DNA from: Dactylosporangium sucinum
GTDB lineage: Bacteria; Actinomycetota; Actinomycetes; Mycobacteriales; Micromonosporaceae
DNA length: 64,000 bases
Assembly (NCBI RefSeq): GCF_014647515.1
Contig: NZ_BMPI01000005.1
Span: 1 to 64,000 of the forward strand
Direction: 5' to 3'
Each line of letters opens with the position of its first letter. The stretch's first letter is position 1. Shown piece by piece: positions 15,456-24,536 of the stretch. Under the pieces are notes generated by a model that was not told the origin of the DNA, ran no database searches, and saw nothing but the letters and a program-made list of their open reading frames with translations. A program made the position numbers and the translations under genes.

Positions 15456-17354
15456 GTGTTGCGAAAACTCCCCATCGTCGTGCTCGCCGCCGTCCTGGCG
15501 GCCGCCGGCACCACCACCGCGGCGCAGGCCGAGGCGCAGGGCGCGATCCTCTACGCCGACAGCCCCGACGCGGTGCCCGGCCGGTACATCGTGACCGTCA
15601 AGGATAGCGGCCGGCGCACCGAGCTGTCCAAGCGGTACGGCCAGGCGCGGCACCTGTTCGACAACGGGTTCTCGGGCGCCATGAGCGCCGCGCAGGCCCG
15701 CCGGCTGGCCGCCGACCCGGCCGTCGCGAGCGTCGAGCAGGTCCAGCGGATCACCGTGCAGGACACCCAGAACAACCCGCCGAACTGGGGCGACGACCGG
15801 ATCGACCAGGCGAGCCTGCCGCTGAACCAGGCGTACACCTACCCGGCGAACCCCGGCAAGGGCGTCACCGTCTACGTGCTCGACACCGGCCTCAACGCGA
15901 GCCACGTGGACTTCAGCGGCCGGGTCAAGCCGGGCACCGACATCGTCGACGGCGACTCGAACCCGGCGGACTGCCACGGCCACGGCACGCACGTCGCGGG
16001 CACCGCGGTCGGCACCACGTACGGGGTCGCCAAGCAGGCGAGCGTGGTGTCGGTGCGGGTCCTGGACTGCCAGGGCACCGGCACCAACGACGACCTGATC
16101 GCCGGCATCAACTGGGTGCGCACCAACGCCCAGAAGCCGGCCGTGGCCAACTACAGCATCGGCTGCGGCAGCCGCTGTACCAGCCAGGCCATGGACAGCG
16201 CGGTCACCGCTCTCGTCAACTCGGGCGTGCAGTTCGTCCAGGCGGCCGGCAACAACGGCGACGACGCCTGCTACTACAGCCCGCAGGCCGTCGCGGCGGC
16301 GATCACGGTCGGCAACTCGAACAGCTCCGACCAGCGCAACTCGACCAGCAACTACGGCTCCTGCCTGGACCTGTTCGCGCCCGGTACCAGCATCGTGTCC
16401 GCCTCCTACTCGAGCAACACGGGCAGCGCCACGATGACCGGCACCTCGATGGCGTCGCCGCACGTCGCCGGGGCGGCGGCGCTCTACCTCGGCGCGAACC
16501 CGAGCGCCACTCCCGCCCAGGTGCGCAACGCGCTGGTGACCAACGGCACGACCGGCAAGATCACCAGCCCGGGCAGCGGCTCCCCGAACGTCCTGCTCTA
16601 CACGGGCTTCATCGGCGGCGGAAACCCCGACCCCGGCAGCCCGTCGGTGACCAACCCCGGCAACCGCGCCACGCCGGTGGGCCAGGCCGTCGACCTGCAG
16701 TTGCAGGCGTCCGGCGGCACCAGCCCGTACACCTGGAACGCCTCCGGCCTGCCCAACGGGCTGACCGTCGGCGCCGCCACCGGCCGGATCACCGGCACGC
16801 CCACGACGGCGGGCACGTCGAACGTCACGGTGACGGTCACGGACGCCGCGAACAAGACCGGCCAGGCCACCTTCACCTGGACGGTCACCTCGGGCGGCGG
16901 CTGCTCGCCCACCCAGCCGGTCGGCAACCCCGGCTTCGAGAACGGCACGTCCCCGTGGACCGCGACCGCGAACGTCATCGGGACGTGGACGCAGTACCCC
17001 GCGCGCAGCGGGACCCGCAACGCGTGGCTCAACGGCGGCGGCCAGGTGCAGACCGACACGCTGTCGCAGGCGGTCGCCTTCCCGGCCGGCTGCACCAGCG
17101 TGACCCTGCGGTTCTGGATCCGCATCACCACCGCGGAGTACGAGAACGTCGCCTACGACCGGCTGACCCTCACCGTGGGCGGCACGACCGTGGGCACCTG
17201 GTCGAACCTCGACAAGACCACCGGCTACGTCGAGAAGACCGTGGACGTCAGCGGCTTCGCCGGGCAGACCGCCACGATGAAGTTCACCGGCGTCGAGGAC
17301 TGGTCGTTGCAGACCAGCTTCGTCATCGACGACGTCACGGTCACCGCCGCGTAG
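15456..17354 (+). CDS. Secreted subtilisin-like serine protease (S8) with C-terminal domains
   Basis: 632 residues. Order: signal peptide (1-~28), I9 propeptide ('[16 protein letters not shown]...[10 protein letters not shown]'), S8 catalytic domain, an Ig-like putative-Ig domain (~390-475, '[19 protein letters not shown]') and a C-terminal jelly-roll module (~480-632, '[14 protein letters not shown]...[10 protein letters not shown]'). The triad is Asp143 ('VLDTG'), His176 ('HGTHVAG') and Ser331 ('[11 protein letters not shown]'), with Asn of 'AAGNNG' in the oxyanion hole. The GTG start has a strong AAGGAGG site. The family is extracellular and self-processing; C-terminal modules probably bind substrate or wall. 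Confidence 0.95.
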   Translation: MLRKLPIVVLAAVLAAAGTTTAAQAEAQGAILYADSPDAVPGRYIVTVKDSGRRTELSKRYGQARHLFDNGFSGAMSAAQARRLAADPAVASVEQVQRITVQDTQNNPPNWGDDRIDQASLPLNQAYTYPANPGKGVTVYVLDTGLNASHVDFSGRVKPGTDIVDGDSNPADCHGHGTHVAGTAVGTTYGVAKQASVVSVRVLDCQGTGTNDDLIAGINWVRTNAQKPAVANYSIGCGSRCTSQAMDSAVTALVNSGVQFVQAAGNNGDDACYYSPQAVAAAITVGNSNSSDQRNSTSNYGSCLDLFAPGTSIVSASYSSNTGSATMTGTSMASPHVAGAAALYLGANPSATPAQVRNALVTNGTTGKITSPGSGSPNVLLYTGFIGGGNPDPGSPSVTNPGNRATPVGQAVDLQLQASGGTSPYTWNASGLPNGLTVGAATGRITGTPTTAGTSNVTVTVTDAANKTGQATFTWTVTSGGGCSPTQPVGNPGFENGTSPWTATANVIGTWTQYPARSGTRNAWLNGGGQVQTDTLSQAVAFPAGCTSVTLRFWIRITTAEYENVAYDRLTLTVGGTTVGTWSNLDKTTGYVEKTVDVSGFAGQTATMKFTGVEDWSLQTSFVIDDVTVTAA

Positions 17355-17357
17355 TCG

Positions 17358-18284
17358 TCACTCCCACTCCCAGCGCATTCCGACGATTCCCGGGGGCACA
17401 TCTGACGCGATCAGGTGTGCCCCGTTCGTCGAGCCGATCCAGGCCTCGCCGACGCCCTGCTCGGGCGCGTTGAGGGCCCGCCGCTCGAAGCGGTGGCAGC
17501 GGGCCGGGACCGCCTCCGCGTCGAACTGCACCTGCATGAGGTACTCGGTCACCGGCACCGCGAAGCCGCGGTAGTAGCGGCTGGCCGGGACGCTGGACTC
17601 GCTGAGGTACTCGTACTCGACCACGACCGTCTCGCCCTGGGTCAGGATGCGGTCGAAGATGATCTCGGCCGCGACCAGGCCGGCGGTCGGCACCGAGCGG
17701 ACCCGCCCGAGCCGGCAGTTGCGCACCGGGTGCACCGTCACCGTGGCGTCCAGGTCGTCGGTCTCGAAGATGGCGACCGTCCGCGACACCCGGTCGACGT
17801 TCGCGCGCAGCACCTGGCGGACCGTCAGGCCGCGCTCCTGCCGCTGGGGGCCCACGTGGTACAGGTCGTGCAGGCTGAGGCGGGTGAGCTCGTGATATCG
17901 CCAGCGGTCGAGATCGCCGAGCATCTTGGTGACGCCGCTGTGGTCGGCGAACAACCGGTCGATCTCGATCGTCCCCGGCGGGCGGCTCAGCCAGCGGCCG
18001 CGCGGCCGGCGGGGGCCCAGCTGGACGATCAGCGACTCCTCCGGCAGGGACAGGATCTTCTCCAGCAGCCGGACCGCCTTGATCGAGTCGGGGCGCTCCG
18101 GCCGGCTGCGTCCGCGCCGCCAGTACGACAGCGTGGTGAGGCTGACGTGCACGCCCTCCGTCGAGAGCCGGTCCTGGATGTCCTCCAGCCGGATCCCGCG
18201 GTCCTCGATCGCGAGGTGCAGCGCGGCGGAGAACGGGCCGGTGCGCAGGGCGTGCGCCAGGTCGCGGCCCATCGATTGCTCCAT
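17358..18284 (-). CDS. Helix-turn-helix domain protein of actinobacterial type
   Basis: 308 residues. The N-terminal ~75 residues form an XRE-like HTH ('IRLEDIQDRLSTEGVHVSLTTLSYWRRGRSRPERPDSIKAVRLLEKIL'), and the remaining ~230 residues are a beta-rich domain without recognised motif ('VSRTVAIFETDDLDATVTVHPVRNCRLGRVR'). Proteins of this build are common in actinobacteria and are annotated as HTH proteins of unknown role; ligand or partner sensing by the C-terminal part is a guess. The start may be the ATG at 18284 or 18272. It is convergent with the protease gene, 3 nt apart. Confidence 0.75.
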   Translation of the reverse strand: MEQSMGRDLAHALRTGPFSAALHLAIEDRGIRLEDIQDRLSTEGVHVSLTTLSYWRRGRSRPERPDSIKAVRLLEKILSLPEESLIVQLGPRRPRGRWLSRPPGTIEIDRLFADHSGVTKMLGDLDRWRYHELTRLSLHDLYHVGPQRQERGLTVRQVLRANVDRVSRTVAIFETDDLDATVTVHPVRNCRLGRVRSVPTAGLVAAEIIFDRILTQGETVVVEYEYLSESSVPASRYYRGFAVPVTEYLMQVQFDAEAVPARCHRFERRALNAPEQGVGEAWIGSTNGAHLIASDVPPGIVGMRWEWE

Positions 18285-18305
18285 GCCCGCTGAGTATTGC
18301 CGGGA

Positions 18306-18329
18306 GCCGGCGGTGACGCCACCGCCGGC
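18306..18329 (-). terminator. Terminator-like hairpin
   Basis: GCCGGCGGTG (18306-18315) and CACCGCCGGC (18320-18329) form a perfect 10-bp stem with a 4-nt loop, 13 nt past the stop of the beta-propeller gene and just before the HTH gene start. Confidence 0.65.
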
Positions 18330-18342
18330 TGTCGACGGCGGT

Positions 18343-19266
18343 CTATCCGCGGACGCGCACGACGTTGTACGTGGTCTCCGGCGTCGGGACCTCGATGTTG
18401 AACCGTGCGTTGACCGCGTAGAGGTGCGAGCCGAACCCGGCGACCGTCGCCGGGATGTCGAACCGCGGGTGGGTGATCTCCTCGGCCAGCTCGGCCTTCC
18501 GGAGGCTCGGGTGCAGGCGGAACTTGGCGATGACGTTGAAGAAGTTGCGGACGACGTAGAGGTGCTGGCCGCGGCGGAGCAGGCCGTCGCCCTGCAGGAC
18601 GCTGGCCCCGCCGAGGTCGATCCGGCCGGCGGTGCCGCGCTTCGGGTCGAAGGAGAGCAGGCGGTCGGCGAGCATCTGGACGATGATCAGCCGCCCGTCC
18701 GGCGTCGCCTCGATGCCGTTGTTGAAGCCGGCCGCGTCGCCGAGCTCGCCGGGCAGCCGGATGGTGCGGACGGCGTCCTGGCCCGGAAGCTGGTGCTTCC
18801 GCAGCGGTACCACGTACAGGAGCGGCTGGTAGGAGTCGGTGAAGTAGGCCGCGTCCTCGGTCACGACGACGTCGTTGACGAAGGTCCCGTTGAAGCTGTA
18901 CTGCGCGAGCGTGCGTCCGGTGGCGCTGTAGACGGTCGCGCCGCCGGTGCCCGCGCCGGCTGCCCAGAGGCGTCCATGGCGGTCGAACTCCAGGCCGAGG
19001 GCGGCCTTGTCGGTGTTGTGGACGAGCGTCGATCCCTTGCCGGTGGCGATGTCGCCGCGGTAGATGGCGCCGGTGGCGAGTGACCCGACGTAGAAGGTGG
19101 TGCCCGGGCCGGCGGTGATGCCTTCCGGCTGGAATCCGGCCGGAAGGTCGATGATTTCCGGGAACTTGCCGCTGGAGTTCGCGGTTCCCGCCGCGGTCGC
19201 GGCCTCCGGGATCATCAGGCCGGCCGCGACGCCGGCCGCGCCGGCCAGCAGTGAGCGTCTGTGCAT
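18343..19266 (-). CDS. Exported SMP-30/gluconolactonase-like beta-propeller protein
   Basis: 307 residues. The N-terminus 'MHRRSLLAGAAGVAAGLMIPEAATAA' is a Tat-style signal (RR followed by SLL). The rest is a six-bladed propeller: 'PEGITAGPGTTFYVGSLATGAIYRGD', 'LGLEFDRHGRLWAAG', 'FVNDVVVTEDAAYFTDS', 'NGIEATPDGRLIIVQ' and 'YVVRNFFNVIAKF'. The acidic and asparagine residues in these blades fit the metal site of SMP-30-like lactonases, but the activity is not certain. The ATG at 19266 has a GGAGGACC ribosome site; an upstream in-frame ATG at 19284 lacks one. Confidence 0.85.
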   Translation of the reverse strand: MHRRSLLAGAAGVAAGLMIPEAATAAGTANSSGKFPEIIDLPAGFQPEGITAGPGTTFYVGSLATGAIYRGDIATGKGSTLVHNTDKAALGLEFDRHGRLWAAGAGTGGATVYSATGRTLAQYSFNGTFVNDVVVTEDAAYFTDSYQPLLYVVPLRKHQLPGQDAVRTIRLPGELGDAAGFNNGIEATPDGRLIIVQMLADRLLSFDPKRGTAGRIDLGGASVLQGDGLLRRGQHLYVVRNFFNVIAKFRLHPSLRKAELAEEITHPRFDIPATVAGFGSHLYAVNARFNIEVPTPETTYNVVRVRG

Positions 19267-19322
19267 GAGGTCCTCCCCGATCAAGATCTCATTGCGGACC
19301 GGAGAATCCTATCGTCAATTGC

Positions 19323-21077
19323 CTATTCGTACATGACGACGCCGGCCGGCGGGACGGTGATCTGGACAGACTTCCCGTTGCGGCGCTCGACGCGGGTGAA
19401 AGTTCCCTCCAGGCGTTGGTCGCTGTGGTACCGGCAGGTCAAGGCGTCGCCGGGGTCGTGCAGGTCATCATCGACGGTGACCCATGCGGTCCGCTCGGCG
19501 GCGGGGTCGGTGTTGACGGCGACGAGCACCTCGTGATCGGCGAAGATGCGCGACCACGGAAGGAGGCCGCGGGCCTGGGGGTTGTCGAAGCGGACGCCGT
19601 CGGTCGACACCGACCTGAGGTACTGCCGGCCCCGCCGCAGCGCCGGAGTGCGTTTGCGCAGGTCGAGAAGCCGGGCCAGGGCCAGGTAGACGGGGTGCGT
19701 CTCGTCGAACGCGTGCGCGCCGCGGCTGCGGAACGGGCCGAACTCGCCGCCGAACATGGCCTCGCGCAGGTACCGGTCGTCGCCGCCCTCGCCGTCGAAC
19801 AGCTGCTCGCTGCCGTAGTAGACGCAGGGGATGCCGAGCGTGGTGGCGTTGAGCGCGAGGGCGACCGTGGTGAGCTGGGGGTTGTTGCTGGCGAACCGCG
19901 CCTTCCACGGGCCCTTGCGGACCTGGTCGTGGTCGTCGTAGCCGGTGACCACCTTGTCCCGGAACCAGGTGTGCGACTCGCGGCCGACCTGGAGCGAGTT
20001 GCGGAAGAGGTCGAAATACTCCTTCGGATCGGCCTGCCCCTTGGCGACCCGCTCCAGCCGGTCCTGCACGTCGGCGATCCCGAGCGCGGCATCCATGCCG
20101 ATCTCTTCCAACGTGCGGTACGCGAATGCGCGGTCGCCGGTGATCTCGGCGATGAGGTAGAAGCGCTCCTTGCCGATGGACTGCGCGAACTCGTGGATGG
20201 CCGACGCGAAGTACCGCGCGGCGCCGGGGTCCATGTGCTTGACCGTGTCGACCCGGAACCCGTCGAGGTCGGCGAACGCGATCCAGTACTGGTAGGCGCG
20301 GGTCAGCACCCGCAGGGCCGGCGACGGGCGGTACTGGTCGGTGGGCCCGGTGCCGAGGACGATGTCCTTGAGGCCGGCGAAGTCGCCTTCGAGGTACTCC
20401 GGGTATCGATCCCAGTTGACGATGCGGCCTTTGGCCGAGAACGTGCCGGGCCGCTGCAGCTCGGCCGGCCAGACGGCCCCGTCCGGCCAGGCCTCGGGCA
20501 CGCTCGCGAACGGCAGCGTCGGCTTCCCGCCGGCGTCCCGGAACCCCCGGACGTCGTAGGCCGACCCCATCCAGACGGGCCGATTGTCGGGCTCGTAACC
20601 GAACACGTCCCCGGCGTGGTTGAGCACGACGTCGAGCACGACCCGGATGCCGTGCTCGTGGGCGGCGGCAACGAGGTCCTTGAGTTCGTCGGCGGTGCCG
20701 AAGTGCGGGTCGACGTCGAGGAAGTTCTGCGTGCCGTAGCCGTGGTAGGTGTCCTGGTTGGCAACCTGCTTGAGGATCGGGCTGATCCAGACGGCGGTGA
20801 CGCCGAGCCGGGCGAGGTAGCCGAGCCGCCGCCTGATCCCGTTGAGGTTCCCGCCGCACCACCGCTCACCGGCGTCCCGCCACCGCTGCGCGTCCTCCTC
20901 GGTGGCGACGGCATTCCCGCGATCGAGGGGCGTGATGACCGGCCGCTCCAGCCCGTCGTCGAACCGGTCGACGAGCAGGAAGTAGAGAACCTCGTCCTCC
21001 CAGGCGGCGGGGGACGGGTGAAACTCGCGCCGCGTCAATGCCGCGAGATCGATGTCGGCCGCCCGGCGCAGTTCCAT
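19323..21077 (-). CDS. GH13 alpha-amylase-family glycoside hydrolase
   Basis: 584 residues, cytoplasmic (no signal peptide). The four GH13 regions are visible: I 'DVVLNHAG' near 149-156, II 'GFRVDTVKH' with nucleophile Asp277, III 'LIAEITGD' with acid/base Glu311, and IV 'GYDDHDQV' with Asp384. Region IV departs from the usual NHD. A C-terminal beta domain (~500-584) follows the barrel. Trehalose-forming, oligo-glucosidase or amylase activity cannot be told apart here. It lies 56 nt upstream of the beta-propeller gene on the same strand. Confidence 0.9.
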   Translation of the reverse strand: MELRRAADIDLAALTRREFHPSPAAWEDEVLYFLLVDRFDDGLERPVITPLDRGNAVATEEDAQRWRDAGERWCGGNLNGIRRRLGYLARLGVTAVWISPILKQVANQDTYHGYGTQNFLDVDPHFGTADELKDLVAAAHEHGIRVVLDVVLNHAGDVFGYEPDNRPVWMGSAYDVRGFRDAGGKPTLPFASVPEAWPDGAVWPAELQRPGTFSAKGRIVNWDRYPEYLEGDFAGLKDIVLGTGPTDQYRPSPALRVLTRAYQYWIAFADLDGFRVDTVKHMDPGAARYFASAIHEFAQSIGKERFYLIAEITGDRAFAYRTLEEIGMDAALGIADVQDRLERVAKGQADPKEYFDLFRNSLQVGRESHTWFRDKVVTGYDDHDQVRKGPWKARFASNNPQLTTVALALNATTLGIPCVYYGSEQLFDGEGGDDRYLREAMFGGEFGPFRSRGAHAFDETHPVYLALARLLDLRKRTPALRRGRQYLRSVSTDGVRFDNPQARGLLPWSRIFADHEVLVAVNTDPAAERTAWVTVDDDLHDPGDALTCRYHSDQRLEGTFTRVERRNGKSVQITVPPAGVVMYE

Positions 21078-21246
21078 CGCCCATCTCCGTCCCGGTCCCG
21101 GCGTGGTTTTCGGCGTCTTCGATCTTTACACGCGCCGGTGTGATCCGCGCTCCGCTTCCCGTTCTGTCGTTCCTGCCGCCGTTCCGTTCGCCGTTCCTTT
21201 GCTCGGTACGTCGACCGTGGTCGATTCTGATGGTAGACAGGGTGCC

Positions 21247-21567
21247 ATGGCGGAGCGCGTGCTGGAGCAGTGCCGGCGGTTCAACGACGGGGTGCGGACG
21301 GGAGAGTGGGACGGCTACATCGCGGCGTTCGACGAGGACGCGACGCTCGACATCGTGGGCGATCCCGGTAGCCCGTACCGGGGCCGCGAGGCAATCATCG
21401 AGGCCTATGCGGCCGACCCGCCCGACGACACGATCACGGTGTCGTCGGTCGAGACCGACGGCGATGTCGACGTGGCGCGGTTCGCCTGGGACAAGGGCGG
21501 CACCGGCACGCTGACCGTCCGGTGGGCGGGCGGGCGCATCGCCGACTTCCGCGTCGCCTTCGACTGA
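21247..21567 (+). CDS. SnoaL/NTF2-like small protein
   Basis: 106 residues, one SnoaL-like cone ('CRRFNDGVRTGEWDGYIAAFDEDATLDIVGDPGSPYRGREAIIEAYAADP...VRWAGGRIADFRVAF'). Members include polyketide cyclases and many small ligand-binding proteins; nothing here identifies a substrate. The ATG at 21247 fits the family; coding upstream of it is not conserved. The gene is divergent from the amylase and ends in a 35-bp tandem repeat shared with the next gene's 3' end. Confidence 0.75.
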   Translation: MAERVLEQCRRFNDGVRTGEWDGYIAAFDEDATLDIVGDPGSPYRGREAIIEAYAADPPDDTITVSSVETDGDVDVARFAWDKGGTGTLTVRWAGGRIADFRVAFD

Positions 21568-21582
21568 GTCGGCTGACTCGGT

Positions 21583-21652
21583 GCTCGCGCCCGGCGGCCT
21601 TGCGTTCGGGGGGCAGCGCTCGCGCCGCGCGGCCTTGCCTTCCGGGGTCAGC
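21583..21652. repeat. Two 35-bp tandem units at a convergent junction
   Basis: 21583-21617 and 21618-21652 are imperfect tandem copies beginning GCTCGCGCC and ending CAGC, and a third partial start follows at 21653. The array runs into the 3' end of the minus-strand SDR gene (stop at 21648), so it has altered or provided that stop region. Confidence 0.75.
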
Positions 21653-22631
21653 GCTCGCGCCACTCGGTCAGCAGCGCGGCCTCCCGCTCCGGGGTCAGGC
21701 GCGCGGGCGGCGGTGGGAGCGGGTGGCGGATCGCGTGATCGTGCGTCTCCCGGATCGTCGCGGACAGCGGGCGCGGTGACAGGCCGGCCGCCAGCGCCGC
21801 CGACGGGTCGGCCAGGTTGCCGGCCGCCTCGGGATCGAACGCGGACCACAACGGCAGGCTGTCGGCGTCGACGCCGCGGTCACCGAGGAAGTCGGGATCG
21901 ACCCACGTCAGCGTCGTGCCCGGCGGCCCCACTTCGACGACCATCGCTTCCAGGAGATCGCGGAACGGGAACGGCGGCCTGGGGTACGCCGTGTGGAACA
22001 CCCCGGCCTCGCGCCGCTCGATCATGTCGAGGGTCCAGCTCGCGAGGTCGCGGGCGTCAATGACCTGGACCGCGGCGCCGGGCGGCCCGGGGGCGAGGAT
22101 CTCGCCGCCGCGCGCGACCCGCTCGACCCACCAGGTGAACCGGCACAGGTGGTCGTACGGCCCGACGACGTAGGTCGGCCGCACGATGAGCGTCCCGCTC
22201 CCGAACCGTTCGTGGGCGACGCGCTCGCAGGCCGCCTTCAGCCCGCCGTACGTCTCGTCGGTGATCTCCTCGATCGTCGGGTCGGGAAGCTCGCGCAGGG
22301 CCGCGTCCTCGGTGAAGCCGGGCGGCGGGTTGTCGTAGACGGAGACGCTGGAGATGTAGACATATCGCCCACCACGCTCGTCCAGCGCGTCGGCCAGGTC
22401 GCGCACCTGCCGCGGGAGATATCCACTGACGTCCACGGTCACGTCCCAGGAGCCGTGGCCCAGCCCCGAGAGGTCCCCGTTGCGGTCGGCGAGGATGTGG
22501 GCCGCCTGCGGAAAGAGCCCCGCGCCGCTGCGCCCACGGTGCAGCAGCGTGACATCATGCCCGCGACCGATCGCCTGCTCGACGATGTGCCGCCCGACGA
22601 ACCGCGTTCCCCCGACAACGAGCATCCGCAT
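21648..22631 (-). CDS. NAD-dependent epimerase/dehydratase (extended SDR)
   Basis: 327 residues. Rossmann motif 'MLVVGGTRFVGRHIVEQA' (GGTxFxG) at the N-terminus, active-site 'TYGGLKAACE' (YxxxK), and 'VYISSVSVYDN' preceding it. The 'GGTRFVGRHI' opening is typical of the atypical/extended SDRs that include nucleotide-sugar epimerases and plant-type mRNA-binding CSP41-like proteins. The substrate is unknown. The ATG at 22631 is used because an in-frame stop region lies just upstream. The 134 nt to the next gene hold nothing I can support. Confidence 0.87.
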   Translation of the reverse strand: MRMLVVGGTRFVGRHIVEQAIGRGHDVTLLHRGRSGAGLFPQAAHILADRNGDLSGLGHGSWDVTVDVSGYLPRQVRDLADALDERGGRYVYISSVSVYDNPPPGFTEDAALRELPDPTIEEITDETYGGLKAACERVAHERFGSGTLIVRPTYVVGPYDHLCRFTWWVERVARGGEILAPGPPGAAVQVIDARDLASWTLDMIERREAGVFHTAYPRPPFPFRDLLEAMVVEVGPPGTTLTWVDPDFLGDRGVDADSLPLWSAFDPEAAGNLADPSAALAAGLSPRPLSATIRETHDHAIRHPLPPPPARLTPEREAALLTEWRER

Positions 22632-22765
22632 CGCTCACCCCCGCTTTCCTGGCCCATCCCATCACGGGCGCCGACCGCACGCACAACGCCTGCCCATGCA
22701 GGGGTGCGCCACCCCACATCGAAACGGTCAACCTCGGCCACGCCTACACGAAGCGCGCGTAGTTC

Positions 22766-23191
22766 TCAGGCGGTGGAGAACAGGCTGGGGCACGTCGACC
22801 GGTAGTGCCCGGGTTCGCGGCAGTTCCCGCATCGGCGCTGCCGCGGTGTGGTCGCCGGCGCGGCCGGCGACTCGGCCGGGCGCAGGTCGTCGAAGTACCC
22901 CTGGACGCCGAGCGCCGCGGCGGCCGAGCGCAGCGATCGCAGCTCGGCCGTGGTCAGCACGTCGTCGGCGAAGGCCGCCTCCCGCATCGACTCCAGGAAG
23001 CGCTGGTTGAGCGCGGCGACCTGCGCCGAACCGAACCCGGCGGTGCCGGCCAGCTCGGCCAGTTCCCGCGCCTCGTCGCCCACGATCCGGCCGTCGGCGA
23101 GCGCGGTCGAGAGGCACGACAGATACCGTTCGGCGTCGGCGTCGCCCGCGTCGGCGGCGCTCATCGGCAGCCGGGCGAGGATCGAAGACAT
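22766..23191 (-). CDS. TerB-like domain protein with zinc knuckle (possible fragment)
   Basis: 141 residues. The first ~100 are helical, TerB/tellurite-resistance-like ('ERYLSCLSTALADGRIVGDEARELAELAGTAGFG...LTTAELRSLRSAAAALGV'), and the last ~25 carry a CCHC knuckle ('RRCGNCREPGHYRSTC'). The helical part resembles the C-terminal region of larger actinobacterial exonuclease-domain proteins, so this may be what remains of one. The ATG at 23191 is only a best guess, as no ribosome site is clear. It follows the DUF4236 gene, whose own 3' end seems frameshifted into this reading frame. Confidence 0.55.
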   Translation of the reverse strand: MSSILARLPMSAADAGDADAERYLSCLSTALADGRIVGDEARELAELAGTAGFGSAQVAALNQRFLESMREAAFADDVLTTAELRSLRSAAAALGVQGYFDDLRPAESPAAPATTPRQRRCGNCREPGHYRSTCPSLFSTA

Positions 23192-23277
23192 CCATCCATC
23201 GGTACCACGGCGAAGCCCGACCGCGCGGGTGCGCGGACGGACGCCGGTCCGAGGCGCGAGCCCGAACGCCGGCGCAC

Positions 23278-23679
23278 TCAGCGGCCCACAGGAGTAGCCG
23301 AGCCGGTCGCGATGCTGGGCGAGCATCCGTGGCAACAGGGCGGCGACGGCGGCCACAGGAGCGGCCGGCCGTGCGCCCGGTTGAGCTGGTCGACCAGGTC
23401 GCCGGGCCCGGTGGGTTCGAGCGCGAACGCGTTCTGCCCCGTGGTGTCGGTCATGACCACATCGGCGACCGGCTGCGCCGGCAGTTGCGGCGTGTCGGGC
23501 CGGCGGTTCGGCATCGTCGCGCGGTACCGCACGCCACCCGCGCCGACGCTGACGTAGTTGGCCCGCAGCCCGGCTCCGACGCGGAAACCGGGCACCCCGG
23601 CGCTCACGCCGATGCCGCGGGGCGAGAGCGTCAGCCGGAACGGCCCTGCCTTCAGGCTGGTACGGATCCGCAAGCCCAT
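23278..23679 (-). pseudogene. DUF4236 gene, apparently frameshifted
   Basis: 133 residues as read. The N-terminal 'MGLRIRTSLKAGPFRLTLSPRGIGVSAGVPGFRVGAG' and 'GGVRYRAT' are the DUF4236 signature, and 'GDLVDQLNRAHGRPLLWP' continues normally. After about residue 108 this frame gives a proline/cysteine-rich tail, whereas the frame ending at 22766 gives a hydrophobic helix ('APVAAVAALLPRMLA') at the same place, as expected for the membrane segment that usually follows. A single-base shift near 23350 would join the two. The ATG has AGAAGAGG upstream. It may be a true pseudogene or a sequencing error. Confidence 0.6.
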
Positions 23680-23898
23680 CGCGCACCTCTTCTCGCACGT
23701 GACGACGCCGTCAGGTGCGACAGGCTATTCGCGTGCGCGGTCCGTCATCCTCGGGCTGACGGTCAGTGCTGGGTCACGCCGGCCCGGCCATCGCCGACGA
23801 ACGGCCCAGGCAGTCCGGTTGCGCTTGGTCATACCCGCTGTGGGCGGCAATCCCAGTGCGGGAGTTGCCGCCCCAGCCCTTTCGAACGATGGGCGGGT

Positions 23899-24424
23899 TC
23901 AGCCGGCGAAGCGCTCGTCGATGTCTTTGATCGAGTGCGCGGTCGCCGCGCGCTCGAGCCAGCGGTCGAGCTGGTCGTGGTCGGTGCACGCCGCGATCTG
24001 CTCGCGGACCGCGTCCGGCACGTCGACGCCGCGGCTCTTCAGCACCAGGAGCAGCGCGCGGGCCTCGCCTTTTGCCTTGCCCTGCGCTTCGCCCTCGCCG
24101 TAATAACGGCGGGCGAAGTCGCTGTGGTACTTGGGGCCATGGGATGTGGTGGTCATGAACTCCTCCAGGCTGGCGCGGGCGGCTGGCGACAGCGCCATGA
24201 GTACCAGGTCACACGACCGCGAGCACCGTCCGGCGCTCGTCGTGGAGTGTCACCACCGCGTCGGCGCGGTACTCGGTCGGCTTGACGTCGTTCAATTCGT
24301 TGGTGGAGAGCCGGGCCTCCTCGAACGGGGGCAGGTCGAACTTGACCAGATCAGGCCCTCGGGTGAACGGGGGAGGTGCGGGGAGCCGAACGTACCGCCT
24401 ATTGCCACAACATTGGCCGTGCAT
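23899..24424 (-). pseudogene. Remnant of a PD-(D/E)XK/Rpn-like actinobacterial protein
   Basis: Two pieces of one family are left. The upstream piece (24424-24209) holds 'LPPFEEARLSTNELNDVKPTEYRADAVVTLHDERRTVLAVV' and stops where the catalytic core should continue. The downstream piece (24198-23899) resumes at the C-terminal 'GPKYHSDFARRYYGEGEAQGKAKGEARALLLVLKSRG' region. Full-length relatives of about 280-300 residues in actinobacteria join these two parts through the nuclease core, which is missing here. I therefore call a deletion with decay. Short helix-rich 'GKAKGEAR' repeats are typical of this family. Confidence 0.65.
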
Positions 24425-24536
24425 GCTTTTCTTTGCGGCGTATTGACGCTCAACGCTGGCCGAAAGGGTCGTTCAATCCGGGTCGCGTCCTGTTAAGAAA
24501 TGCGGGTAACCGCAACGCGAACGGGGGAAAGCGGCG

